In this document: in pieces, positions 56,101 through 63,392 of the stretch
Layout: each line of letters begins with the position of its first letter
Position numbering within the stretch: the first letter of the stretch is position 1
NCBI GenBank assembly: GCA_020086605.1
Contig: JACBWW010000017.1
Coordinates: forward strand, 14,670,720 to 14,734,719
Origin: Lanius collurio
Lineage: Eukaryota > Chordata > Aves > Passeriformes > Laniidae
Direction of reading: 5' to 3'
Length of the DNA: 64,000 bases
Notes under the pieces: model-generated
The model's database searches: none
What the model was told of the DNA's origin: nothing
The model's input: the letters and a program-made list of their open reading frames with translations, nothing else
Made by a program: the position numbers and the translations under genes

Positions 56101-56965
56101 AAGCTCGGGAACTTTGGCCGAGCAGAGTGGGTCTGCCAGATGCCAGCAGCACAACAGCTGGTAGAAGTGCTCCCGCAGCTCCTCTTTCTAAAAACGTTCA
56201 ATTTGGTTCACGACATCCCATGACAGCAATATAACAAAAGCAAATCCCTCCTAAACTGAGCCAATCTGCCGGCAGAAAGCATCGAAGAATTTAGGAACAA
56301 CTTATAAAGCCAGTATAAAAATAGTTTATTTTAAAAGTAGGATTTCCTCGGCAACTCAGTGCTGGCTTCACCAGGAATTCCAATTTCTGTACATAAAGCT
56401 ATATCGGAAGCGCGAGGAAGTAAATTTAAAAAAAGGTTATACTGAGAAATTCTCCTTGAAATAAACTTGAGGTCACAGCCAGAGACATCACCCCCGCACA
56501 GGCACGCTGGGCACCCGCCCGCAGCTGACCGGCACAATTTACTTTCCCACGGCATCGAGGGGGACTCGACAAGCAGGGCGGGGGCACATCCCACTGGAAA
56601 AAAACCCCAAACCTCCGGAAACTGAGCGGCCAACGGGGGAGGAGGGAGATAAAAAAAAAAAAAAAAAGCAGACCAAGGAAAGGCCGCGGCGGCCCCGCGG
56701 CGCGCAAAATCCCGCGGCCGCGCACGGCCCGGCCCCGTCGGCTCCCGCGTACCTGCTCTTTGGAGGGTGTCGATGCTCTGAGAGCGGGCGGCGAGGTCGG
56801 CCACCGCCTGCGCGAACTGCGACCGGGCGCGCTGGTACTGCTCGAACACTGCGGGTGGCAACGCCGGGGCGCCGGGTCAGCGAGCGAGCGAGCGCCGCGC
56901 CACCCCCGCTCCCCCAGCCCCGGCCCCCGGCCCAGCCTACCTTGCAGGACCTGCCGCTGGCTCAT
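23068..56965 (-). CDS. SPAG6: SPAG6, sperm-associated antigen 6 (PF16 homologue), 11 coding exons
   Basis: SPAG6 is an armadillo-repeat scaffold of the C1 side of the central pair in motile 9+2 axonemes, needed for sperm and ciliary motility; family knowledge links it to SPAG16 and SPAG17. Coding exons, in transcript order, are 56965-56941, 56848-56753, 46139-45973, 42589-42406, 35799-35594, 34738-34565, 32222-32070, 29740-29549, 28353-28237, 25486-25341 and 23134-23068. They sum to 1527 nt (508 residues plus TAA), and all phases agree across junctions. The start MSQRQVLQ and landmarks such as ALALGRLADY, DFDPGVKEGASWAF, SQAVVDAGAVPLLVLCIQEP, AAAAWALGQIGRH and RYYSPGY match the family end to end. 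About eight ARM repeats span residues 30-440, followed by a conserved C-terminal tail. The ATG sits in a strong GCCGCC context. Intron 8 looks like GC-AG; the other nine introns are GT-AG. The gene appears intact. Homology was judged from memory of the mammalian protein, not by a search. Confidence 0.96.
23135..25340 (-). other. SPAG6 intron 10
   Basis: A GT-AG intron of 2206 bp. No repeat family or nested gene was recognised. Confidence 0.9.
25341..25486 (-). CDS. SPAG6: SPAG6 coding exon 10 (residues 439-486)
   Basis: The acceptor is GTGTGTAG|GTG and the donor GTAAG|GTAGGG. The exon is 146 nt and leaves in phase 2. It encodes VLPHDSKARRLFVTTGGLKK and VQEIKAEPGSLLQEYINTIN, ending NCYPEEIV plus two bases of Arg487. 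Confidence 0.95.
25487..28236 (-). other. SPAG6 intron 9
   Basis: A GT-AG intron of 2750 bp. It holds a purine-rich G-run tract at 26207-26253 and a 19-base A run at 26316-26334. Open frames at 26538-27055 overlap on both strands and look like chance. Confidence 0.9.
26207..26334. repeat. Purine-rich G-run tract followed by poly(A)
   Basis: The plus strand carries repeated GGGAGGG-type runs over 26207-26253, able in principle to form a G-quadruplex. After about 60 bases comes A19, leading into GAGA-rich sequence. On the SPAG6 transcript the G tract is read as a polypyrimidine stretch. Confidence 0.75.
28237..28353 (-). CDS. SPAG6: SPAG6 coding exon 9 (residues 400-438)
   Basis: The acceptor is CAATAG|ACT, with a weak pyrimidine tract, and the donor AGTAAG|GTAAGA. 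The exon is 117 nt in phase 0. It encodes TKKALKNILQKCTYLPALEP, then LLHEAPLNIMKHIIGQFSK, the last ARM-like repeat. Confidence 0.94.
28354..29548 (-). other. SPAG6 intron 8, predicted GC-AG
   Basis: A 1195-bp intron that starts GCAAGT and ends CAATAG. Only this pair keeps the conserved reading frame KMK|TKKALKN. No repeat of note lies inside. Confidence 0.85.
29549..29740 (-). CDS. SPAG6: SPAG6 coding exon 8 (residues 336-399), followed by a GC donor
   Basis: The acceptor is GCTACAG|GGA. The exon is 192 nt, phase 0 on both sides, and encodes GIPPLCVCLIEEHEDHIKAA, AAWALGQIGRH and SSEDLKMK. The donor reads ATGAAA|GCAAGTAT, which matches the consensus of GC-AG introns downstream of the junction. 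The nearest GT, four bases further on, would shift the frame and hit TAA at once in exon 9. Confidence 0.92.
29741..32069 (-). other. SPAG6 intron 7
   Basis: A GT-AG intron of 2329 bp with donor GTTAGC. A 116-codon plus-strand open frame at 30652-31002 has no recognised motif. No repeat family was named with confidence. Confidence 0.9.
32070..32222 (-). CDS. SPAG6: SPAG6 coding exon 7 (residues 285-335)
   Basis: The acceptor is CTTTTCAG|CTT and the donor TCCAAG|GTTAGC. The exon is 153 nt, phase 0 on both sides. It encodes LSQLIVNSGGVAAVIDCIGS and LPGIMTLGYVAAHSEDLSMA. Confidence 0.95.
32223..34564 (-). other. SPAG6 intron 6
   Basis: A GT-AG intron of 2342 bp. Nothing recognised inside. Confidence 0.9.
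34565..34738 (-). CDS. SPAG6: SPAG6 coding exon 6 (residues 227-284)
   Basis: The acceptor is TTTACTAG|CGT and the donor CCTGAG|GTAAAA. The exon is 174 nt, phase 0 on both sides. It encodes RQVLSALSQIAKHSVDLAEL and then FPVVLTCLKDSDEYVKKNGA, ending at KHTPE. Confidence 0.94.
34739..35593 (-). other. SPAG6 intron 5
   Basis: A short AT-rich GT-AG intron of 855 bp with donor GTACAT. Nothing recognised inside. Confidence 0.9.
35594..35799 (-). CDS. SPAG6: SPAG6 coding exon 5 (residues 158-226)
   Basis: The acceptor CCTACAG|AA completes Glu158 and the donor is CTGAAG|GTACAT. The exon is 206 nt and ends in phase 0. It carries two ARM repeats, with SQAVVDAGAVPLLVLCIQEP and LAQTVVDAGAIAHLAQMILN nearly the same as the mammalian sequence. 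Confidence 0.96.
37152..37293 (+). mobile_element. tRNA-Ile-derived SINE with CR1-like tail (TguSINE1-like)
   Basis: The first 80 bases resemble tRNA-Ile(AAT): a TTAGCTTAGTTAGCTAGAGC box A region, a GTGCCAATAATGGC anticodon arm with AAT, a GGGTTCAACTCC box B region and ACAGGCCA. The next 60 bases are a CR1-type 3' end (GAGTTGGACTTGATGATCCT, then TCTGTGAATCTGT). This composite matches the bird SINE TguSINE1, known from passerines. About 140 bp long, with scattered substitutions; not a working tRNA gene. It is antisense to SPAG6. Confidence 0.78.
39495..39596 (+). mobile_element. CR1 3' tail fragment
   Basis: CCCTGCTTTGAGCAGGAAGC is followed by TGGACTAGAGACC and GGTCCCTTCCAAGC, which is the usual 3' end of avian CR1. 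The upstream part cannot be followed, so this is a severely 5'-truncated copy. Confidence 0.65.
42406..42589 (-). CDS. SPAG6: SPAG6 coding exon 4 (residues 97-157)
   Basis: The acceptor is TTTGTCTAG|CGT and the donor CCAG|GTAACA. The exon is 184 nt, entering in phase 0 and leaving in phase 1. It encodes RHYKKTAAFVLRAIAKHSPQ and, further on, DFDPGVKEGASWAFGYIARH. The Trp-Ala-Phe-Gly step differs from the Trp-Ala-Leu-Arg of the human protein. Confidence 0.95.
42590..45972 (-). other. SPAG6 intron 3
   Basis: A GT-AG intron of 3383 bp. It holds a MIR-like fragment near 42980-43085. A 131-codon plus-strand open frame at 45340-45735 is AT-rich with no recognised motif. Confidence 0.9.
42980..43085 (+). 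mobile_element. MIR-like ancient SINE fragment
   Basis: The sequence CTTCACAACATCTCTATGAG, then ACATTTGCAAACAGGAAACT and GAGACAGAGAGAATTAGA keeps the order of the MIR core. It is short and diverged, so the family assignment is tentative. Confidence 0.5.
45973..46139 (-). CDS. SPAG6: SPAG6 coding exon 3 (residues 41-96)
   Basis: The acceptor CTCAG|GT completes the Gly41 codon and the donor is GAGAAT|GTAAGG. The exon is 167 nt and ends in phase 0. It encodes the first ARM repeat and part of the second, including LLLDVVPSIRQTAALALGRL and DLAEAVVKAGILPQL. Confidence 0.95.
46377..46466. repeat. Diverged partial tandem duplication, about 50-bp period
   Basis: AAATAAGGTGTAATCAAATA followed by TAAAATAC recurs 50 bases later as AAATAAGGTATATTCAAACA followed by TAAAATGC. 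The copies differ at many sites. Confidence 0.6.
46740..47165 (+). mobile_element. Ancient CR1/L3-type LINE fragment
   Basis: The segment keeps the order of the C-terminal part of a CR1 open frame: AACCCAACTCCAACCTCACA, GATCTCCATGTTAGAATGGA with CAGTTTCATAG, GGATTATTTGTAAAGGGGTA, AAGGTTCAGTGAAAGGAAAC and AGACTCTTCAG. Deletions and stops are common. It is far older than a typical avian CR1 copy. Confidence 0.65.
51137..51166. repeat. Perfect 15-bp tandem duplication
   Basis: CTCGAGTACATACTC occurs twice head to tail without mismatch. Confidence 0.9.
51921..52015. repeat. A/C-rich low-complexity tract
   Basis: This stretch is almost free of G on the plus strand, with CAAA, ACCAACC and an A13 run. 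It resembles the tract at 2123-2289. Confidence 0.7.
52800..52935 (+). mobile_element. Possible MIR-like fragment
   Basis: TGAAGTTATCTGCCCAAGAT, then GAAGGGAACCCAGGTGTGC and a GCACACAGGCTGCTGCACC end follow the order of the MIR 3' half. The match is weak and short. Confidence 0.35.
56753..56848 (-). CDS. SPAG6: SPAG6 coding exon 2 (residues 9-40)
   Basis: The acceptor is CCCGCAG|TG and the donor GCAG|GTACGC. The exon is 96 nt, phase 1 in and phase 1 out. It encodes VFEQYQRARSQF and then AVADLAARSQSIDTLQRA, the helical lead-in before the first armadillo repeat. It is very GC-rich because it lies inside the promoter CpG island. Confidence 0.95.
56941..56965 (-). CDS. SPAG6: SPAG6 coding exon 1 (residues 1-8)
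   Basis: This exon encodes MSQRQVLQ plus the first base of Val9. The donor reads CAAG|GTAGG, leaving phase 1. The ATG is preceded by GCCGCC, a strong Kozak context, and the first eight residues are the same as in the mammalian protein. Intron 1 is only 92 bp (56849-56940). Confidence 0.95.
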
Positions 56966-57016
56966 GGCGGCGCCGGGCGGGCTCCGCGCCCGCGGGGATT
57001 TCCGCGCTGTAGACGC

Positions 57017-57030
57017 GTCTCCCAGGCAAC
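57017..57030. promoter_or_regulatory. RFX-type X-box upstream of SPAG6
   Basis: The plus strand reads GTCTCCCAGGCAAC, 52 bp upstream of the SPAG6 ATG. It fits the X-box form GTHNYY-2 nt-RRNAAC; the spacer is CA rather than the preferred AT, and on the minus strand the strong half-site is GTTGCC. RFX factors drive genes of motile cilia through such sites, usually close to the start of transcription, so both position and gene class fit. Confidence 0.6.
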
Positions 57031-57044
57031 CGGGCGGAAGCCGA

Positions 57045-57060
57045 GGGGCGGGGCGGGGCC
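57045..57060. promoter_or_regulatory. GC boxes (Sp1-type) in SPAG6 promoter
   Basis: Overlapping GGGGCGGGG motifs lie between the X-box and the CRE, about 80-95 bp upstream of the ATG. No TATA box is evident, as is usual for CpG-island promoters. Confidence 0.55.
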
Positions 57061-57067
57061 TCGCTCG

Positions 57068-57075
57068 TGACGTCA
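57068..57075. promoter_or_regulatory. Full palindromic cAMP response element (TGACGTCA)
   Basis: A perfect eight-base CRE, inside the ten-base palindrome GTGACGTCAC, lies 103-110 bp upstream of the SPAG6 ATG. CREB/CREM-type factors bind this motif, and CREM drives many post-meiotic genes in testis. The link to SPAG6 expression is inferred from position only. Confidence 0.55.
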
Positions 57076-57729
57076 CGCTCCCTCCCGCCGCGCCCAGTCC
57101 CTCTGCGCCCCGCGGAGCTCCGCGCGCCGCTCTCGGGCCTTTCTCGTAGGGACGGGACTGGATGAGCTCGGCTCGATGGGATGAGATGGCATGAGCGGCG
57201 GCCCGGCGGGCTGTGCCCGGCTGGCGGCGGCCCGCACACGTGTGTCACATGTTCCCTGCCAGTACAGATGTGGGGATCGGCACTACAGAGGTTCGCGGGG
57301 GCGTGCGGAGCGGCAGCTCCGCGGAGAGGCGACCGCCGCTTTGTCACGTCTGTAGCACACACACAGCACCTGCGGGGGTGTATCGACACTACGTAACATG
57401 AAAACGCGTACAGTGGGTGTACGCACTCACCCCTCACCGGCAGGCAGCTGCTACTCTCGGGAGCGCTGGAGAACGGATGGGGACGGGCAGGGAGTGCGCA
57501 GCGCCCTCGGAACTGTGCTGGGCTCATCGCAGAGACGTGTCCGGGCCACAGCCGCGGCGCGCTGCCGAGTGTCGCGCAGCGGAGGCTGGCGGAGGGGTGT
57601 CAGACGGCCGGGCCGGGGCCTGCCCGCCCCCGCTGACATTTGGGAGCGGCGCCGCGGCCGCCCTGCCGGTGGGCATCGGTGGGACGCGCTGCTCCGCCGG
57701 GGGCGCGTCCCTTGTCCAGCTCCGCTGCT

Positions 57730-58440
57730 GCGCAACTTGCCAAGGGCCCAGCGGGTAGACAGGGAGAGTGCATCTCCCGGCAGGTCCTCTGGGGTCCACC
57801 TGCCTGGCTCCCGCTTCCCTCCGCTCCCTGAGTGTGGACGGAAAATAAAAATTAAAAAAGAAAAATAAGGGCAGCTCGGAGCTGCTCACCCCCCCCGCCG
57901 CGCCTTTATTCTTCGGGAAGTGGGGTCCTTTGATTTCAGTTTTTTCTTTTCTCACCACCGACGCAATTCCTCCTCGGGGATCTCCGCTCTTGCCTTACGC
58001 CGCCGCGACGTCCCACGCAGGGATTTTTTGCGCCGCACGGGGAATAAACTTGTCCCGTGCAGGGCCGCGGAGCCCCCGTCCACCTACGGCCACGGAGCGC
58101 GGCGGCGCCGGGGCGATATGGGCAGCGTCGACGTGCAGGGTCGAGCCCGTGGGCTACAGCCGCCGCCTCCGCCGGGAGCCACGGAAGAAGTGCGGCAGAA
58201 GAAGCGCCGTGCCCCGCTGGAAGGAAAGGCTTTTCTCAGACGATACACAGCGCAGTTAATGATCTGCCCGAGCGCACCCATCCGCGTAGAAGACCCGCGC
58301 AGCGGCAGCTTCCCGCCCCGCTCGGCCGCAGGTGGCCGGGAGCAGCATCCGCTCTCTCTGTGCAGGGGGAGCGGCGCGGAAAGGGGCTCGGCGGGGAGGG
58401 ATGGTCCTGCAGCAGCCCTCTGGCTCTGCCTGGCACAGAC
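57730..58440. promoter_or_regulatory. Second CpG-rich block upstream of SPAG6
   Basis: GC- and CpG-rich sequence continues past the SPAG6 promoter, with an AT-rich break at 57840-57870 and a C8 run at 57889-57896. Long open frames on both strands follow from high GC and show no domain. Confidence 0.45.
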
Positions 58441-58462
58441 ACAAGTTATTCCTGTACAGTGT

Positions 58463-58517
58463 GGGGGGGGGGGGGGGGGGGGAGGAGGGGGCGGGTGGTG
58501 TAATTTTTTTTTTTTTT
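58463..58517. repeat. G20 run, G-rich tail and poly(T)
   Basis: Twenty consecutive G (58463-58482) lead into AGGAGGGGGCGGGTGG and, a few bases later, a T15 run. The G-rich part could form a quadruplex. Run lengths of this type are often wrong in assemblies. Confidence 0.85.
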
Positions 58518-58519
58518 TC

Positions 58520-60040
58520 CCAGCAGCATATCATTCTGGTAGATGAGGTGCGCACTTCCTTCGACTTTTTCCCATCTTGATGTCCGACCATAAGGACTAA
58601 TTACGAATAATTCTCTTCATAACCGGTCGGCAAAGACATGGTTGCATCTACGAGTAAGCACAACCCTGGAGGTCTGTCTAGCAACTAAGGCAAACGGTGG
58701 GACTGGAAAATGGCATCAGTGTTTCAGTTTATAGGGATTTTAAGAGAAACAGACTCTACATCTACCCCAGTATCTTTTTAGGGCTATTCCCAAGACGCGG
58801 GATACTTGCGAACGCAGGTAATAGTTAGCTGTGTTATCGATCAGGCTGCTCCAAGTGCAATTGTGATCCACAACAGAAAATCAGAGTTAATATTCAATAA
58901 AGAATGTTGCTTTCTGTAGTCACACACTATTGCATAGTGGCTTCAGGATTTCATAGGCTGGTAATTTGTCCTGCAAAGCTCCAAATGTACAAAATCAGAC
59001 GACTGACACTATACAAACATATTATCTGATAAGTAATATAAAGTTTGTCTCATACCTTAAAGTTGGAATGCTGAAGTTACTTCAGCTGCCTTTTAAAAGT
59101 TTAGAAAAGTGTAAGAGAGACGTCTACATTTTTAAAAAATCATGTCTGTGTTTGCTCAGCTGAAAAGAGAGGGGTTAATATACGCAATATCGTGGGCTAA
59201 AATGAGCTACGTGTTTCCGGGAATATTTAGTATAAATATATATTAAAAAAAACATCTCTTTAAGCAAATAAATTAAACAGATGATGTGCTATTCTTTACA
59301 AATAAAGGGGACAAGTATAATCAGATTGGTGAGAAGGTCTTTTGCCACAGAAAATATTTTGGGAAATTATCACCATGTGTACTTGAGAAGGGAACAGCTG
59401 TTAAACACATTTCTTTATACTTATTTCTGTTCCTAAGTTAAATAAAAAAAATAAACAAATGGTGATTAATTACTTCCAGAGGTTTTTTGTTGTTGTTTTT
59501 TTTTTCTTAAAAAAAAAAAAAAAAAAGCAGATGTGTCGATTACAGATAAATTGATTTATCTGTCTAATTAAGTCTAATGTTTGGATAAGGAACAACCAAA
59601 TGCACCCTGAGTACCAGCAAGACTTGCTGTTACACTTCGTTGATTGATATTAAGTCTGTTCACATGGTTAATAATAATAAGAGGAATAAACACCATGCAA
59701 ATGCGGTCTACGGAAATGTCACCAGTTCTCGCAAAAGTACTGAAGACGGAAAATCATTTATGGAAATGACGTAGTTGTGAGACTTCATTGCCTACTGTTG
59801 GGGTGCTCATTAGTAGGAAACCTGTATCCTTAAACGGGTGGTGTAACGTTACCGCACACGTCAGCTTAAAAAATAAACCAGAGACCAGGGGAATACGCAA
59901 CAGTTATCCAACTGAATAATGTGCCTTCGCTTTCTGGTGGGTGTTCTTTAATCTCAGACTTTGATTCACTCTGAAATACTCCCGGAACGGGGCGGGAAGC
60001 ATCATTTTCCCCAAGATGGGGAAGGGCGAAGTTGCTCCTG
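58520..60040. other. Intergenic AT-leaning sequence, nothing recognised
   Basis: Unique-looking DNA between GC-rich blocks. A T-rich stretch runs directly into an A18 run at about 59482-59526, able to fold back on itself. No gene seen. Confidence 0.4.
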
Positions 60041-60510
60041 AAGTTTTTTGCAGGGTGAGGAGCGCCGAGGCTGTGGGATTTCCCGGCTCGGTCTCGTCCC
60101 CGCGGGTGCGAGGCAACAAGTGACTCAGCTCCGGGAGCTGCCGGGTCCCCCCCCGCAGGAGCTGGCGGCTGGAAGGGCACTGAGTGCCCCGTCCAGGGCC
60201 GAGCTCTCTGCCCCTCGACGGCTCATGCTCCGCTTTGCCTCGACTGGTCAAGCCGTGGATATTCCACTACGGCTTAAAGCCGCACGACGCCCATTAAAAG
60301 GTGAGGTCTTGCCGCGCCTCGGTGCGGCAGCTTCCCCACCGGCTTGGGGAGACCCCGCCGGGACAGCCCGCTGGGGCCGCGGGTCAGCCGGGCTGGAGCC
60401 GGACCGCCCCCCGCCGCCCCCCGCGCCCGTCGGCGGGACCCTGGGTCGCCCCCTCTGCCTCTGGAGGGTCTGCTCCTCCTGCCACACGCCTGGCAAATTG
60501 TTCAAGGCGT
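60040..60510. promoter_or_regulatory. CpG-rich block
   Basis: A dense GC/CpG block with C-runs (CCCCCCCCGC near 60148) between AT-leaning flanks. No exon or consensus core promoter is recognised, so its role is unknown. Confidence 0.4.
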
Positions 60511-61480
60511 TGAGGAGGTATTCATAGGGTTACAGAAATTAGGGCTTTTAATCCCGTATTTGCACGACTCAGCTCATTTGGTGGGAAGAGCAACGTGCAA
60601 ACTCTCCCACGGATAGGAGTTGGAAGTGCTGGGCTTTTGAAAGCCAGGAGTTTGAACGTGGAAAGTTTGGTGGGAGTGAATGGGATGTAGGCAACCGAAG
60701 TGCTCTCTCGAAGAGTACACTGAGTGAAGAATCTACAACTCCACGTATAGCCTCTACTAAAATTAATTTGGATCCTTGTATAGTTTATTTTTCAAATTTA
60801 AGTTGGGCTGTGCCATTACCTGATTTGAGCAAAAACTCTGTCAAAGAAACTGAAGGAATGGAGAGTTCTCTCTTTTTTCTCCCTGAGCTTTGGCTCGGGG
60901 CTGCAGGGACTCATGCCATTCTGGGGTCCCCTCTCCGGATTTTCGGTGGCGAGTTTAGTTTGTAAGACCTTCCTATAGAGTAAATTATTTCTGTGAGGCG
61001 TACACAGAATCGTCGAGGCACTTCAGACGCACTAGAAAGAGGACTTCTCCTTTTTCTTCACCCAAGAGGACGACGCTGGCATTTGAGCAGATATTTGTAA
61101 CTGTAAACGTGTAAACGGTACAGATTTGGCCAGTGGAGATTGGTGCATCACCATTACACTAGGAAAGGCTGAATAAAAATTTTAAAGGATAAGTAAGTCG
61201 GAAAAGGGAAAAACATGTCAGGTTGACTTGCAGGATGGGACCGGGAAATATTAGCTGGTAGGGCTGAGCCCTTTTTACCACGTGCATATGGTTACACCTC
61301 TGGTTTCCTGCGGAACCGCCAGCGCTTGTGCAGTACCATTAAAAAAAAATATTTTTGGGACGTTCCAAAACTGAAAGCCGGAGCTTAATTTATTCTGGGG
61401 ACTTGAAAGGAACGAGGTCTTCCTTTGTGTCTGATGCTCCGGGGGAGGGTGTGTGTTGGCTTGGTGCTGAACGCTGCCCG
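60511..61480. other. Intergenic sequence, nothing recognised
   Basis: Mixed-composition DNA with no recognised exon, repeat family or RNA gene. Confidence 0.4.
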
Positions 61481-62500
61481 CATCTACATATGTAAACCCA
61501 GCAGCGCTTCTTCCCCCACCCCACCCCCCCATCTCCCGCCCCACGGCGGTCGGATTGCAGCTCTCAACAATGCTACCACACAATGCGAAATGCGCGGAGC
61601 CTGCGCGGCTGCGGCTGAAAGCCACTATTTAGCTCTTGGTGTGGAAGGACCAAATCTGCTTGGTGCCCGGCGGAGCCCGCAGCTCGCCCCGCGGCCGTCC
61701 CGTCCTCTGACACCATTATTGTCCCTGTCTGCTGCGGTTAGAGGGGTGGGAACAGGCAGCAGTCAGACGACAGTATCCTGGTTTGCAGAAGAAGGTGTAA
61801 CGAGAGGCGCTGGCAGCAGCAAAGGCTGCAAATCGCTGTCGTGTGGTTGCTATTAGCAACAAATCAGCTGAACAGCCTGCAAACCCCGAGCACCTAGGGC
61901 GGAGGTGGCAGGGAGAGCGCCGGGGCTGGGAAGGCTGGGGTTGACGGGCGCTTTCCCGAGGGAACCTCCCGTGCCGCCCCGAGCTGCCTCCCTGCAGGAC
62001 GGCCGAGGAGGGGCAGGGCAAGGGGAGATGCTGCCACCGCCGCGCACTGCGCTCCAGGAGAGGGGAAAGCCGACCCTCATAAAAGAGACAAAATGGCAGC
62101 TCATGGCTTGTAGGCATCCTTCCCGGCGCTGAGCCCATGTCTCGCCTCCGCCGGTCCACTCTGCTGCCAGCTCCACCGTGCCCGGGGGCTCTCCGTGCCT
62201 GCCCGGCAGCACAGCCCCAGCCCGGGGAGCAGCAGCGCGGTGTCCCCCGGGGCTCCAGCCGCAGCTCTTCGCCCTTCGCAGCCACCCTACCCAACCTAAA
62301 AATCGAGGTGCTATCCCTTTGGATGGGATACGTCCCGACCGGCTGCATCGGAGCACCCGTTGGCCGGGCGGAGCTGCGGCTCCGCGCGCCACACACCCCA
62401 GCTCGGCTCCCGCGCTGCTGGCGTCGGGAACCTACGGAGGGTGTGCGCAGGCTCCGCATCCCGCGCAGTGAGAGCTGCCTCCCAGGGGCATCACTCACTC
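61480..62500. promoter_or_regulatory. CpG-rich block with an X-box-like palindrome
   Basis: High GC and CpG over about 1 kb. GTTGCTATTAGCAAC at 61846-61860 is a 7-bp palindrome around one base and resembles an RFX X-box (half-site AGCAAC intact, the other GTTGCT). The long open frames on both strands are a result of composition; no domain was recognised. Confidence 0.4.
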
Positions 62501-62574
62501 AGCATCCCTGCACCTTGGCCATGACAACACCTTCCTTTCAGCACTCTGTTAGCATAGCTTTTGGGGTATCTTAA

Positions 62575-62811
62575 TTTTAGTTGTTTTGGCTCTCTTCTGG
62601 TTTTCATTTTGTTGTTTGTTTTGTTGGAGGGTTTTTTTCTCGTTTCCCTTTCAAAGTTTTGGGATTGTGTATGCGGAGTTTTTGGGGGGCTCTTTGGTGG
62701 AGTGTGGGGTTATTTTGTTATTTTGTTGGGGTTTTTTTCTGATTTTTGTGTTTGAGTTTTGGGGAATTTTTTGGTTTGGTTTGGTTTGGTTTTGGGTTTT
62801 TTTTTTTGTAG
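62575..62811. repeat. T/G-rich low-complexity tract
   Basis: The plus strand is nearly all T and G, with TTTTGTTGTTTG-type runs, about four GGTTT units at 62771-62795 and a final T run. It is the strand complement in style of the A/C tract at 2123-2289. Confidence 0.75.
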
Positions 62812-62929
62812 ACGCAGTCTACCTCGGAGGCCTCCAATAGCTGCACGATGTTGTCTTAGAGATCAGAAAGTGCCTCGTTGAGAAGGCAACTCTGGAGCAT
62901 CCCCAGCACATGGAAGAAGGAGGAGTAAG

Positions 62930-63392
62930 AAATGCCACCTCTGGCAGCAGTGCCTGGAAGCTCTGCGCTCAGCGGAGGCCCCTCCCGGCCTCGGCCTCCT
63001 CCACCGCGGATGTGGCGGCTGAGAGACAGTGGGGGCGCAGAGCCCGGCGGTGGGCATCGAAGGAGAAGGGTTACTGTCTGCCTCTGCTGTTGGAAAGTGC
63101 CTCCCTGCCACTGCGGAGCTCTCACCTGGCCACTCCCCGGAAAATGTACCCCTTCCACACCGTTGAGAGCATCTGCATGGAGAACGGGGGAGGCATCTGC
63201 GTGTCCCCTGAGATAGGAACATACATCCCTTTGTCTCTCTAGACGAGGTGCGATATTCAGATGCGGGCCACTCCAAATGGCTACCGCGACCCCCTCCTAT
63301 CCCTCGGGGAGGTGGGCGCGCCACGGGGCCCCACCGTACCCCGGGAAGGGCTGGTGCCGGCCGGCCTCAGCGGGAAGCCGTGTGTCTGCGGC
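62930..63392. promoter_or_regulatory. CpG-rich block leading into the palindrome
   Basis: GC- and CpG-rich sequence directly left of the inverted repeat. No exon is recognised. Confidence 0.4.

Larger units (their letters stand above)
46140..56752 (-). other. SPAG6 intron 2
   Basis: The largest intron, 10,613 bp, GT-AG with donor GTACGC. It holds a partial 50-bp duplication near 46377, an ancient CR1 at 46740-47165, A runs at 49127-49141, a 15-bp duplication at 51137-51166, an A/C tract at 51921-52015 and a MIR-like fragment near 52820. A 140-codon minus-strand open frame at 49458-49880 is unrecognised. Confidence 0.9.
56480..57720. promoter_or_regulatory. CpG island over SPAG6 exons 1-2 and promoter
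   Basis: This stretch is strongly GC-rich with dense CpG, in contrast to the AT-rich intron 2 beside it. It covers the first two coding exons, the X-box, GC boxes and CRE. It is the expected promoter of SPAG6 and might also fire outward, although no plus-strand gene was found beyond it. Confidence 0.8.

Noticed and set aside
57398..58546. Long overlapping open frames in the upstream CpG-rich DNA
   Set aside because: High GC removes stop codons on both strands; the peptides are Arg-, Pro- and Gly-rich with no domain.
61716..62498. 260-codon minus-strand open frame, the longest in the window
   Set aside because: It lies in a CpG-rich block with equally open frames on the plus strand and an Arg/Gly/Ser-rich composition. 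No homology is recognised.
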